Positions 16,076 to 23,676 of a DNA stretch of 64,000 bases are shown in pieces. The stretch's first letter is position 1, and each line of letters opens with the position of its first letter. This DNA is from a virus: positions 62,001 to 126,000 of IMG/VR virus record IMGVR_UViG_3300047089_000244. One strand, given 5' to 3'. A model generated the notes under the pieces. It was not told the origin of the DNA. It made no database searches and was given only the letters and a program-made list of their open reading frames with translations. The translations under genes and the position numbers were made by a program.

Positions 16076-16755
16076 CTAAGGATCATTCCAAGAATATTAC
16101 TCTTGCCGCCTTCCTCGCGCGGAGTCATTTTTCCAATAAACGGCAATGATGCACTAAACGTTTCTAATTCTTTAGTTACAGAGAAATTTGTCCAGGCTCC
16201 ATTCGTTGATTTGAAACATTCAAGCCCGACAAACCCTTTGGTATACACCGAATTAGCAACTTCATAGAGAAGAGTCCATGTTTCTGCGCCCGATTTGTGC
16301 CACGCTGAAACTTTTCCAGATTTTACCCCTAAGGCAACGCCGTCGCCTTCTTTCATCCCCGAAACAGTTATTCTTTCTAGTTCTGCTAAACCAGATTGAT
16401 TCAATGCAAATTTACATTGTCCGGCGCTGAGCCCTTCGTTGGTAAGAAGAAGGGTGTAACCCTTTTCTTCGCCGGTTGGGTTTGGCATACAACAGTTCAA
16501 ACGCACCGTGCCATTGAGCGCACTTTCAACGCCATAAATACTAGCAGTCACAACATTTTCGGTGAATTCCTGAGGAGTCCAATAGGCTGTGCTGATGGAC
16601 GTTGGCGATATCCCAACAAACTTTTCTTCTGCTATCTTTCCTCTATCTGTAGCTTCAAAAAAGGCACTACTCTCGGCCCATTTACCTCCATTATTGAGTG
16701 GATTTTCAGGGGGGCGTTTGAAACTATCAAGAACCTGAACAGGTGGGAGCGGCAT
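16072..16755 (-). CDS. Concanavalin/laminin-G-like tail protein
   Basis: 227 residues. LDSFKRPPENPLNNGGKWAE, then beta strands and GVALGVKSGKVSAWH, WTLLYEVANS and GFVGLECF follow the phage version of the LamG/ConA-like lectin domain. The C-terminal ETFSASLPFIGKMTP echoes the fibre repeat (xASLxFxGxL). Converges on the plus-strand fibre; overlaps the next tail gene by one base. Confidence 0.8.
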   Translation of the reverse strand: MPLPPVQVLDSFKRPPENPLNNGGKWAESSAFFEATDRGKIAEEKFVGISPTSISTAYWTPQEFTENVVTASIYGVESALNGTVRLNCCMPNPTGEEKGYTLLLTNEGLSAGQCKFALNQSGLAELERITVSGMKEGDGVALGVKSGKVSAWHKSGAETWTLLYEVANSVYTKGFVGLECFKSTNGAWTNFSVTKELETFSASLPFIGKMTPREEGGKSNILGMILS

Positions 16756-17708
16756 TACGCAACCTTAGCTACGTGTTCTATGAAAGCGCTAAGCGCCAAT
16801 CCTTCTGGTTCAGCAGAAATAGACAAAATATTGAGCCGCAGACGATCTTTAGTATGGAGTGCTACTGAAACGGTAACCGCTTTGACTTCTTCTTTTTTTA
16901 TTTTGAGTTTTTCGAGGCTCGGGATCGGTTTCCATTCTTTGGTACCTTCGGCATCGTAACGTTCAATGTTGTATTCGATTTCGTTCGCGCCTTTACCTTT
17001 AGCGAGTTCAACTTCGATACCGATAAGCGTCTGTGTCTCTTCCGTAGCCAACTTACGAAAAGGTCCCGGAATGATCCCTGACACTACTTTTTCAGCAACG
17101 GCCCACGTTGGAGACTCCATAACATGAACGTGGCCAAAGGGACTCCATTGTTCTCCAATTGATCCTGTCGTTTTGATGCAAATGTAGAATTGCTTAAGTT
17201 CTTCTACAAGGCGCACATCACCTTTGACGTTTCCTACGGTTGGTAGATTTGCTTCTTTCGCAACCGGAGGCATCCAATGATGCGGAGCAACTTCAAATAC
17301 TTTCCATTGTTCTTCAACCGTACCACTAGTTTTGATGCAAATGTAAAATTGGTCGGTTTCGGTTACGAGACGAACATCACCAACCGTGTTACCGCTAACT
17401 GGGAGTTCCGATTCTTTCGCAACCGGAGCTTTCCAGAATGGAACAAAGACATTGAGTTTGACGTATTCGGCTCCGTTGTAGAGGACGAGTTCTTTTGTTT
17501 CTTCAACCAGAAAGATATCGCCTTTGGCCACGGCAACTTTGGGCAGTTCAGATTCTTTTTTGACCGGGAAACGCCAATGAACTTCATATTCTTCCGTGAA
17601 TTTAGCTAGTCGTTTTTCGGCTTCTTGCGCATCTTCTTTGTCAAAAGGCGTGTTTTCACTTGGGAGGTCTTCCCAGTTGAACGGGGTGAATATAGCGGGA
17701 TAGGCCAT
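16755..17708 (-). CDS. Tail protein with three internal repeats
   Basis: 317 residues. Three related units of about 50 residues around PVAKESELP...GDVRLVTE...FYICIKTSG (residues about 45-205), then a C-terminal beta domain (LIGIEVELAKG, VSVALHTKDRLRL). It resembles phage tail proteins built of duplicated beta modules. GTAATAGGCG lies before the ATG. Confidence 0.75.
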   Translation of the reverse strand: MAYPAIFTPFNWEDLPSENTPFDKEDAQEAEKRLAKFTEEYEVHWRFPVKKESELPKVAVAKGDIFLVEETKELVLYNGAEYVKLNVFVPFWKAPVAKESELPVSGNTVGDVRLVTETDQFYICIKTSGTVEEQWKVFEVAPHHWMPPVAKEANLPTVGNVKGDVRLVEELKQFYICIKTTGSIGEQWSPFGHVHVMESPTWAVAEKVVSGIIPGPFRKLATEETQTLIGIEVELAKGKGANEIEYNIERYDAEGTKEWKPIPSLEKLKIKKEEVKAVTVSVALHTKDRLRLNILSISAEPEGLALSAFIEHVAKVA

Positions 17709-17717
17709 CGTCGCCTA

Positions 17718-17897
17718 TTACCCGTACGAATCGCAGTCTTTCGCGAATCGCCAGGGGAAATCGCGAATGTCCGTTACGATCAGCACGACACCGATGAGGA
17801 CCAAGATTGCGCCGTCCAGACCATGATGAAGATGTCGGTCGAAAACATAGACACGATGAGGATTGTGCTCCATGCGGAGAATATTACGTTTGCTCAT
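17718..17897 (-). CDS. 59-residue membrane protein
   Basis: His/Arg-rich N-terminus (HNPHRVYVFDRHLHHG), then one helix AILVLIGVVLIVTDI and an acidic tail. The start overlaps the stop of the next upstream gene (TAATG). A small anchor or holin-like role is possible but unproven. Confidence 0.7.
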   Translation of the reverse strand: MSKRNILRMEHNPHRVYVFDRHLHHGLDGAILVLIGVVLIVTDIRDFPWRFAKDCDSYG

Positions 17898-19534
17898 TAG
17901 AGGCTTCCTGCGAAGTCATTCGCGGTTTGTACATCGTGAATCGTACCTCCGTCTTCTCCTCGGCTAACAGAGGATGGTTCTTCCTCCATAGGCTCCGTAG
18001 AACCAAAATCCCAGGTAGTTGGGGCATCTAGGCGCAGACTTGGATTGAGAGCCTTAAGCGCCATTTGAAGGCCCTCTACGTCGCCATCTGCATCTTCGAA
18101 GTCACGGTCAAGGCATCCTTGGTCCCGTACGGTGCCATTGGGGCGAATAACTAGGTGATGAGCATTTCCTGGCTGGGAATAGTTCTCGTCATCGCCCCAG
18201 ACATCAGGATGTGTGCGGTCGTCGGCCCATGTTTGAAGCGCTCCTGTATCTGGGAAATATAGCCCCTTGCCGGACTTTCCAAGTTCCCAAGGTGCCGCTA
18301 CAGCAAATCTTCCACAACTATCGCGCATACCACCTATTAGAGATGCGATTCGCGGCCACTCTATGGGTTGCCAGGCCCCGTTGCGCATTTCGCCCGGCTG
18401 GAGAGCCTCGGGAGGGATCACGCCTCGATATCCAACATGTTTACCTCGTGTAATTTGACGCTCTGTTTCTGAGGGAACATTACCAAATCCCATAGCCTCT
18501 GCCATTTGCCCTAGCGAATCATATCCTTTTTGTGGACTTACAAAACTATCAATTTTCTCATTAGGAAGCATATCATCCTCATCTGGATTAAGATGCTGGG
18601 GAGCAAGGTAAGCCGGATTGACTTTCAAGACAATCGGTTCTTCAGGAGGATTAGATTTCCGATTGACATCATCGAGTGCGCGATCCCAAGCATCTTTGGG
18701 ATTTTGTGCCATATAGACATGTCCTGGTCGAGGCATAAGCCACTGTTGATGTGCCGTATCGTAGGTTGACCCTCCGGCAATAGGGGAATCCCACGGATGC
18801 AATCCATGCTGCATGATTGACTCCAAACGAGCAGGGGTCGTGCCGTGATAAAGGCCATGCTCTCCTTTCTCTTGCCAATCGCGCCAATAGTCCTCACCAA
18901 CTGGCATAGCCACTCTCGCTTGAAAACTCCATATGCCCTGTGATGGATTGGTGCGCAAACGAGGATCTGCTGCTTCTGCCTGCGCCGCTACTTTACCATA
19001 GTTCTCCGGATGAGAAGACCAGCTATTGTCATCGAAGACGTTGAGCATCCCCTCTGGGGTGATCCCAAAAGCGGTATCGAACATGTCGTGGTGCTCATAA
19101 TGACCCGGTTCTCCGTTGATGCCAAAAGCCCTTTCGGCATATTCTGGATGTGTTGGCGAACCGTCTTGGTTTGGACCGACACCCCAGGTATGCACTGCGC
19201 CATCGTGAATGAGACCCTTTCCCCATTGACCAGGCTCCCATCCTAACTGATGTTGAGTAACCGATTGGAATCGCCACTTGTTAGTCGGCACGAGGCGTGG
19301 ATCGAGCTTATCGATGTCAGCAGGACCCTCATAGACTTTGCCCTCTGGGCCGATTTCGAATGCGTTATATTCGGTATAGGGATTGGTGTCATGAGCCCCA
19401 AGCGCCTGCTCTAGGTATTCCGGATGGTTCGGCGTTCCATCTTGACGATCAACATTCCAGGTGTGCGTCTCTCCCTTAGGAGTCACGATCCCCTTGCCGT
19501 GGTTGCCGGGAGTCCAATTGAGTACATGTCCCAT
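17897..19534 (-). CDS. GKG/HTW-repeat protein with ART/Tpt1-like domain
   Basis: 545 residues. Two full modules (residues about 6-90 and 97-208) share LGWEPGQWGKG, VHTWGV, HPEY, ITPEG, DPRL and WxFQ. A third, diverged copy lies at 415-520. Residues 227-380 hold GLYHGTTPARLESIMQHGL, GHVYMAQNPKDAW, IVLKVNPAYL and GYRGVIPPEAL, the H-x-T plus beta layout of ADP-ribosyltransferase/RNA 2'-phosphotransferase folds. The NAD-binding pattern is plausible but the catalytic Glu is not assigned. Likely a virion or ejected effector. Confidence 0.75.
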   Translation of the reverse strand: MGHVLNWTPGNHGKGIVTPKGETHTWNVDRQDGTPNHPEYLEQALGAHDTNPYTEYNAFEIGPEGKVYEGPADIDKLDPRLVPTNKWRFQSVTQHQLGWEPGQWGKGLIHDGAVHTWGVGPNQDGSPTHPEYAERAFGINGEPGHYEHHDMFDTAFGITPEGMLNVFDDNSWSSHPENYGKVAAQAEAADPRLRTNPSQGIWSFQARVAMPVGEDYWRDWQEKGEHGLYHGTTPARLESIMQHGLHPWDSPIAGGSTYDTAHQQWLMPRPGHVYMAQNPKDAWDRALDDVNRKSNPPEEPIVLKVNPAYLAPQHLNPDEDDMLPNEKIDSFVSPQKGYDSLGQMAEAMGFGNVPSETERQITRGKHVGYRGVIPPEALQPGEMRNGAWQPIEWPRIASLIGGMRDSCGRFAVAAPWELGKSGKGLYFPDTGALQTWADDRTHPDVWGDDENYSQPGNAHHLVIRPNGTVRDQGCLDRDFEDADGDVEGLQMALKALNPSLRLDAPTTWDFGSTEPMEEEPSSVSRGEDGGTIHDVQTANDFAGSL

Positions 19535-19560
19535 ACATATTAGGGTCTAGATCGCATCGC

Positions 19561-19590
19561 TTGACATGCCCTAGAGGGTTGTGCTACTCT
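19561..19590 (+). promoter_or_regulatory. Promoter of the RlpA-like gene
   Basis: TTGACA at 19561-19566, 18-nt spacer ending TGC, TACTCT at 19585-19590. Unlike most promoters here it leaves a leader of about 30 nt with a ribosome site. Confidence 0.75.
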
Positions 19591-19628
19591 GACCGATTCA
19601 CAATCCACAACAAAGGAGTAGGAGAACA

Positions 19629-20024
19629 ATTTCGTTTGCTACTACAGCCGCAGTACTCATAGCATTTCTGCCGTTTTCCGTAGTTCACCATCCGCATCAC
19701 GTCCATCATCGCCACCATCACTACCATCACCAGCCTACACTAAGTCTGGCGACCGCATCTTGGTACGAAGATGGAATCGAAAATACCGCCTGTGGCGACC
19801 ATCTGAACGATGGCTATGCACAGGGCATATATGGCGTATTGAGCACCTACTGGCCATGTGGAACCCGTGCAGAATTTTGCTACGCTGGTCGTTGTGTCAT
19901 CGGTACGCGCGAGGACTCTGGTCCATACATTATAGGCCGGACGTTTGATCTCACGCCGAGTCTCAAGGCCGACCTCGGATGCACCGATCTATGCCCTTTG
20001 AAATGGCGTAAGCTATCGGCTTGA
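19629..20024 (+). CDS. RlpA-like secreted barrel protein, AUU start
   Basis: 131 residues. AAAGGAGTAGGAGAACA leads into ATT (19629-19631), and the frame then reads a signal peptide (SFATTAAVLIAFLPFSVV), a His-rich linker (HHPHHVHHRHHHYHH) and a double-psi beta-barrel domain like RlpA/expansin: TASWYEDGIENTACGDH, YWPCGTRAEFC, GPYIIGRTFDLTPSL. No ATG, GTG or TTG lies between the upstream TGA and the signal peptide; the first TTG (19839) would destroy the domain. Family members bind or cleave peptidoglycan. An AUU start is inferred. Confidence 0.75.
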   Translation: MSFATTAAVLIAFLPFSVVHHPHHVHHRHHHYHHQPTLSLATASWYEDGIENTACGDHLNDGYAQGIYGVLSTYWPCGTRAEFCYAGRCVIGTREDSGPYIIGRTFDLTPSLKADLGCTDLCPLKWRKLSA

Positions 20025-20050
20025 CAGACGGGCGCATCATCTGCTAGACT
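20021..20050 (+). promoter_or_regulatory. Promoter of ncRNA candidate
   Basis: TTGACA at 20021-20026 (overlapping the RlpA-like stop), 18-nt spacer ending CATCTGC, TAGACT at 20045-20050. No start codon or ribosome site follows within 150 nt. Confidence 0.75.
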
Positions 20051-20056
20051 CCGTAT

Positions 20057-20170
20057 TGTTGCAGCCCTCTGAGTCGAGCAGAGTAGAGCGCGACACCCCA
20101 CTCGTGATGAGGGTGGGGACTCGTAGGTCATCAGTATAGAGCCCAGACTTCCCCCGGAGTCTGGGCTCTT
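20057..20170 (+). ncRNA. Candidate structured small RNA
   Basis: About 115 nt between a consensus promoter and an 11-bp terminal hairpin, with no convincing ORF. Hairpins visible: CTCTG/CAGAG near 20067-20083, CCCCA-CTC/GAG-GG-TGGGG near 20096-20118, and the terminal stem. It is not a tRNA (no T-arm). It could be a regulatory sRNA, antisense decoy or anti-defence RNA. Confidence 0.6.
20139..20168 (+). terminator. Terminator-like hairpin
   Basis: GAGCCCAGACT / AGTCTGGGCTC, a perfect 11-bp stem with an 8-nt loop, followed by TTGCTGTTGT. The T-run is weak but the stem is strong. Confidence 0.65.
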
Positions 20171-20184
20171 GCTGTTGTAGGGTC

Positions 20185-20214
20185 TTGACGCGCCGCACAG
20201 ATAGCTGATATACT
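20185..20214 (+). promoter_or_regulatory. Phage promoter, leaderless type
   Basis: TTGACG at 20185-20190, 18-nt spacer, TATACT at 20209-20214, 8 nt to ATG 20223. It drives the plus-strand operon to 23.7 kb. Confidence 0.85.
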
Positions 20215-20222
20215 GCCGCTTC

Positions 20223-20441
20223 ATGATCCTGACCCCCGAGTACCAACTGCATGCAATCGCTACAACGGGCGAAACCCTCATGTTGCTTGGGCCATATGAT
20301 TCGCTAGAGGAGGCAGAAGGGAAGAAGCATGGTGGAGAACAAATGCCACATCTATCTGGCGTAAAGTGGATCATCATGGAACGCGCTGTGACCCAATGGG
20401 ACCCGGTTGCCAATCCATCCAACTGGCCGGAGGAGGACTGA
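20223..20441 (+). CDS. Hypothetical protein
   Basis: 72 residues, first gene of a 14-gene operon and leaderless. MILTPEYQLHAIATTGE, then PYDSLEEAEGKKHGG: an alpha/beta layout. The stop overlaps the next ATG (TGATG). Confidence 0.7.
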   Translation: MILTPEYQLHAIATTGETLMLLGPYDSLEEAEGKKHGGEQMPHLSGVKWIIMERAVTQWDPVANPSNWPEED

Positions 20442-20629
20442 TGATCTATCTCGTGATCCGTACCATCGCTCCGCTCTCGACGCCGTGGGGCGCTTCTACA
20501 ATAATCATGACTCCGCACGAATACGTCGAAGCCATCTTCAAAGACAAATCTGACGCTGAAAGCTATATCGATAACTTCCCTGATTCTGACTTGGGAGTCT
20601 TCCGAATCGATGAAAGGATGCTTCAATGA
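20441..20629 (+). CDS. Hypothetical protein
   Basis: 62 residues from ATG 20441. A beta strand MIYLVIRTIA, then a helix FKDKSDAESYIDNF. ATGA overlap to the next gene. Confidence 0.7.
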   Translation: MIYLVIRTIAPLSTPWGASTIIMTPHEYVEAIFKDKSDAESYIDNFPDSDLGVFRIDERMLQ

Positions 20630-20859
20630 AGTTTACGCACTCCAAGACGGTGTGGAATCCCAAAGACGAGTATCGTTGTACAGTCGTATCCGATTGGGAT
20701 GACCATCCGGACCATCCGGACATCATAGGGACTGTCTGTAGCACTCCTGAGGAAGCCCTCACGAACGCACGTAAGCAAGCTGGCAACCTCCACCTCCTCA
20801 GGCAGGGTCATGGCTATCGCATGGAACACCGCACAGTCTCAAGTTGGTGTTTCTGGTGA
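20626..20859 (+). CDS. Hypothetical protein
   Basis: 77 residues, acidic/aromatic (VVSDWDDHPDHPDIIGTVC, TPEEALTNARKQ). Possibly a double-strand/helix domain like the preceding gene. GTGA overlap downstream. Confidence 0.65.
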   Translation: MKFTHSKTVWNPKDEYRCTVVSDWDDHPDHPDIIGTVCSTPEEALTNARKQAGNLHLLRQGHGYRMEHRTVSSWCFW

Positions 20860-20933
20860 GCGAGATCCCGAGCCTGACGGGTCGCGAGCAGCGTCTCGTG
20901 GGTAAGTGGCATGACGTGGAGGAGTCATCGTGA
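20856..20933 (+). CDS. 25-residue micro-protein with RQRLVGKW motif
   Basis: GTG start overlapping the upstream TGA; the product MSEIPSLTGREQRLVGKWHD plus VEESS ends by overlapping the next GTG. The EQRLVGKWHDV segment nearly repeats the C-terminus of the product at 1970-2242, and the DNA is also alike, so it may be a remnant of a duplicated gene. Confidence 0.45.
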   Translation: MSEIPSLTGREQRLVGKWHDVEESS

Positions 20934-21199
20934 ACATCCTGATCTTCAAGCGCACGCACGAGACGGGCAATCCCTACATCGCGGGCCATCGGTACGTCAG
21001 CACGTACGCGCTCAAACTGCACTGGTTCGCCATCAAACTGACCTTCACGGAGTACAACAAGGGCTACGGTTTCTGCACCTGGTATCCGTTCGCATTCTAC
21101 TGGGCTGTGCCGTCCACCAAACTGCGCCTGTGGCGCACGCGCTGGCGCATCCTCGGCCTGCATATCCACAAACGCCCAACCCCAGGAGTGATCGGATGA
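20930..21199 (+). CDS. Hypothetical protein
   Basis: 89 residues, GTG start coupled to the micro-ORF. Aromatic and basic (GYGFCTWYPFAFYWAVPS, RLWRTRWRILGLHIHKR); probably a small beta domain. No family is recognised. Confidence 0.65.
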   Translation: MNILIFKRTHETGNPYIAGHRYVSTYALKLHWFAIKLTFTEYNKGYGFCTWYPFAFYWAVPSTKLRLWRTRWRILGLHIHKRPTPGVIG

Positions 21200-21516
21200 A
21201 ATGGTTTCGCCGTAGCGAGCGCTTACTTATCCCTATCCCTGTCCCTCAGAAGACCCCGTTTGAGCTTCGCATCGACGGCGTGGTCGTCGGTAAGTATGCC
21301 ACGTACGAGGAAGCCCTCGACAATACCCCTGATTATGAGCGGGAAGGGCGGGAGGCGTACGAGAAGCGCTACAGGTGCAACTGGGACATTAGCGAGCGCC
21401 TTTACGGTCGCCTCTTCAACAAGGCATTCGGCTATAGGCCAGGGACGACTTCGACGGCTGACATGGCGTGCATGGGCGTACCCATTGCGCCGCAATGCAT
21501 CAGCAATGATAAGTGA
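21196..21516 (+). CDS. Hypothetical protein
   Basis: 106 residues from ATG 21196, preceded by AGGAGTGATCGG. It has an FELRIDGVVVGKYATYEEAL strand-helix unit (similar in style to DUF-type response modules), then a Tyr/Arg-rich region. No function is assigned. Confidence 0.65.
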   Translation: MKWFRRSERLLIPIPVPQKTPFELRIDGVVVGKYATYEEALDNTPDYEREGREAYEKRYRCNWDISERLYGRLFNKAFGYRPGTTSTADMACMGVPIAPQCISNDK

Positions 21517-21707
21517 TGCGTACTCTTGATACTGCTAATCCCGAGGATGCGATATGGGTGTCCTGCCCTGAGTGCGACGCGCTACCGGGTGATCGCTGCA
21601 AGCTCGATCCGTTGCTCGCCGGGCAGCCCGGCTACGACAAAGCGGTCCATCAAGTTCGCATCTCGTCTATGTGCTACCTTGATGAGCTAGAGCATGAGGC
21701 GACATGA
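21513..21707 (+). CDS. Phage zinc-finger protein (CPxC...PGxxC...H)
   Basis: 64 residues. WVSCPECDALPGDRCK, followed by KAVHQVRIS, is the CxxC-x5-C-x-H pattern of short zinc fingers widespread in actinophages and plasmids. Either GTG 21513 or ATG 21516 may start it. Confidence 0.75.
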   Translation: MMRTLDTANPEDAIWVSCPECDALPGDRCKLDPLLAGQPGYDKAVHQVRISSMCYLDELEHEAT

Positions 21708-22003
21708 AAGAGATCATCTTCCCCACACGCGCAGTCAATATACGGACTGAACACTACGATGAGTTCTGTGGACGTGGTAGTAAGTGGGGCAACCCTTTTA
21801 CACATCTCCCTCTCGACCAGACAACCGCTCAATTTGCCGTGGCGACTCGCGAGGAGTCGATTAAAGCATATGAAGAGTGGTACGAGACTCAGGAGCATCT
21901 CAAGAGAGATATACACAAACTTAAGGGGTTGCACCTGGGTTGTACCTGTAAGCCAAAGCCATGTCATTGCGATTTCCTCGCCAGAAAGGCAGATGAATCA
22001 TGA
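21704..22003 (+). CDS. DUF4326 protein
   Basis: 99 residues. GRGSKWGNPFTHLP, REESIKAYEEWYE and KLKGLHLGCTCKPKPCHCDF match the DUF4326 family, which has conserved Gly-Ser-Lys and C-x-C-x-P-x-x-C-H elements and unknown biochemical role. ATGA overlaps on both ends. Confidence 0.85.
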   Translation: MKEIIFPTRAVNIRTEHYDEFCGRGSKWGNPFTHLPLDQTTAQFAVATREESIKAYEEWYETQEHLKRDIHKLKGLHLGCTCKPKPCHCDFLARKADES

Positions 22004-22101
22004 ACGTGCATTATTACAACCGGAGAGAAAAATTCGCCCTATGGAGCGTACGTAAGGTCCTGGGCTTCCTCGAACGTGTGGATCATCTGTGGCCGCGATG
22101 A
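22000..22101 (+). CDS. 33-residue basic micro-protein
   Basis: MNVHYYNRREKFALWSVRKV then LGFLERVDHLWPR: an amphipathic helix. ATGA overlaps on both sides keep it in the operon. Function unknown. Confidence 0.6.
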   Translation: MNVHYYNRREKFALWSVRKVLGFLERVDHLWPR

Positions 22102-22655
22102 AGCCCCTCTTCATTGCAGAGATCAAGACTCGATCTCCCTTCGGGTTCGAGTCTGAGCATCCGTGGAAGAAGCTACTTGATGTTGCTATCCAGCATGGCG
22201 ATATGGTGGCGGCGCACGTCGATCCAAGATGGGGCGGCGACAACGAGAAGTTGCAGCAAGCTTCCGACCTGGCGCACAAGAACGGCAAGCTGTGCTTCGC
22301 TAAGGGCACCCACCCCCGTGACATCGATATCCTCAACTCGCTCTACCACGGAGCGGATCTTGTACTGGTTGTTGGTCGTCAGCCGCCCCGCGAGCTAGCT
22401 CCAGTATGCATCTGGGAGCCGACCAATCTAGATGAGATCGTCGCAGCCAAAGACCCCGCTCAGAAAATCATGTGGAACGAACGCGACCTCTCTACCGGCC
22501 TACTTCGTAGAGACGCCGATTTTACGATGGCTCGCTGGGCACACAAGGGCTGGATGGCGCAGGCAAGCTTCATCGCCAAGCCTGAGGATATCCGTCCTAG
22601 CGCCGACGCTTTCATTGTCGGCGAGAATCTGATACCCTTCGTAGAGGCGCTATGA
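22098..22655 (+). CDS. TrpC-like (IGPS-fold) TIM-barrel protein
   Basis: 185 residues. LFIAEIKTRSPFG parallels the IAEVKxxSPS strand of indole-3-glycerol-phosphate synthase. FAKGTHPRDIDI parallels its 'KDFI' loop, then GADLVLVVG, WEPTNLDEIV, IMWNERDLSTG (compare INNRDL) and AFIVGENLIPF (compare VGExLM). It is shorter than TrpC (about 255) because the N-terminal helices are missing. True IGPS activity is uncertain; a phosphate-binding barrel enzyme is likely. It sits between micro-genes in an early operon. Confidence 0.75.
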   Translation: MKPLFIAEIKTRSPFGFESEHPWKKLLDVAIQHGDMVAAHVDPRWGGDNEKLQQASDLAHKNGKLCFAKGTHPRDIDILNSLYHGADLVLVVGRQPPRELAPVCIWEPTNLDEIVAAKDPAQKIMWNERDLSTGLLRRDADFTMARWAHKGWMAQASFIAKPEDIRPSADAFIVGENLIPFVEAL

Positions 22656-22777
22656 GACGACTACTAGCCATCCCTGCGGTTCCCTTCTTTGTGCTCGGCG
22701 AAGCGTGTTGCTTCGTCATTATGTTCTTTCGCTGGATAGGTGGCCTCGGTGGCGAGCGTCTCAAGATCAATTGGTAA
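22652..22777 (+). CDS. 41-residue membrane protein
   Basis: MRRLLAIPAVPFFVLGEACC then FVIMFFRWIGG: one long hydrophobic helix with a basic start, ATGA-coupled to the TrpC-like gene. Confidence 0.65.
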   Translation: MRRLLAIPAVPFFVLGEACCFVIMFFRWIGGLGGERLKINW

Positions 22778-22788
22778 GGAGTAATGTT

Positions 22789-22959
22789 ATGAGGTTCCAC
22801 CTACATACCTGGAAGGATCATGGGTTATCCACTTCTGCTCTGCCTGTGCGTTACTGTACGCGATGTGGTAGGGTCGAGTACTACATCAATCTCAGAGCGC
22901 GTTGGGAGCATGATCCCAAGCTAGAAAGTAACGAAATGGACACCAAGCCTCATGAATGA
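22789..22959 (+). CDS. Small Cys/His protein
   Basis: 56 residues, ATG 22789 with AAGGAG upstream. HLHTWKDHG and RYCTRCGRVEYY suggest a zinc site of His and Cys ligands. Confidence 0.7.
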   Translation: MRFHLHTWKDHGLSTSALPVRYCTRCGRVEYYINLRARWEHDPKLESNEMDTKPHE

Positions 22960-23410
22960 TACAGATGTCCTCGTAAATGCTCCTGGGAGCCCGTTTGACG
23001 GGATTACTCTAGCGCAGGCGCATGTACTCAACGATGCCATCGGATGGCGTAGGGTAGAGGTTATCGGTGGCAGGGGTGAGTTAAAGCACAAGCCAGTTGA
23101 GTATGTCTTTCATCGTGTCATATTGCCCGGTGCAATAACGACCGACCCCTTCTCCGGGATTGGAGATCTCGAACTCTGGCGATGGGAGAACGGGATGGGG
23201 TGTCGTCATACTACGCGCGTGCTGTCGATGTGGCTTGTGCGCAGCTTCAAGGTAATAGAAGCTCCTGAGCTATCCCCTTGTATTCAGTGCGGAGCGCTGC
23301 TAACTCAATCGGAGTTGAAAGACGCAGGCGCTCTCTTCTGGGACGGCGATATCGACTATGACTATGAATCACGGCTCGAATGCAAGAAATGCTGGGAGAG
23401 TGAGTGGTGA
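22952..23410 (+). CDS. Hypothetical protein with C-terminal zinc ribbon
   Basis: 152 residues. The N-terminal part is alpha/beta (LAQAHVLNDAIGWRRVEVIG); the C-terminus has SPCIQCGALL and ECKKCWES as a split ribbon. GTG/TGA overlap with the next gene. Confidence 0.7.
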   Translation: MNDTDVLVNAPGSPFDGITLAQAHVLNDAIGWRRVEVIGGRGELKHKPVEYVFHRVILPGAITTDPFSGIGDLELWRWENGMGCRHTTRVLSMWLVRSFKVIEAPELSPCIQCGALLTQSELKDAGALFWDGDIDYDYESRLECKKCWESEW

Positions 23411-23676
23411 GCGATCCAATCACTAATACCTGTGAATACTGTGGGTCTTCAGACGTAATGGACGATGCCTGGTGGTGCGATAGCCCGGAGTGCTGGGAAG
23501 CCTACAGTCACGAAGAAGACAAGCGTATGAAATACGAGCATCGCACACCGCTCACCATACACAAGGCCGTCCTAGACCTGAGCACAACCAGAGCCTCGGT
23601 CTGGGGACCCTCCTTTACCAAGATCGAACGCGCAGCCGAAGGACTTGCTCGACTGGCACGACTACCCGTCCACTAA
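23407..23676 (+). CDS. Zinc-ribbon protein
   Basis: 89 residues from GTG 23407. CEYCGSSDVMDDAWWCDSPE is a Cys cluster, followed by a helical tail. Last gene of the operon, convergent with a coiled-coil gene. Confidence 0.65.
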   Translation: MSDPITNTCEYCGSSDVMDDAWWCDSPECWEAYSHEEDKRMKYEHRTPLTIHKAVLDLSTTRASVWGPSFTKIERAAEGLARLARLPVH

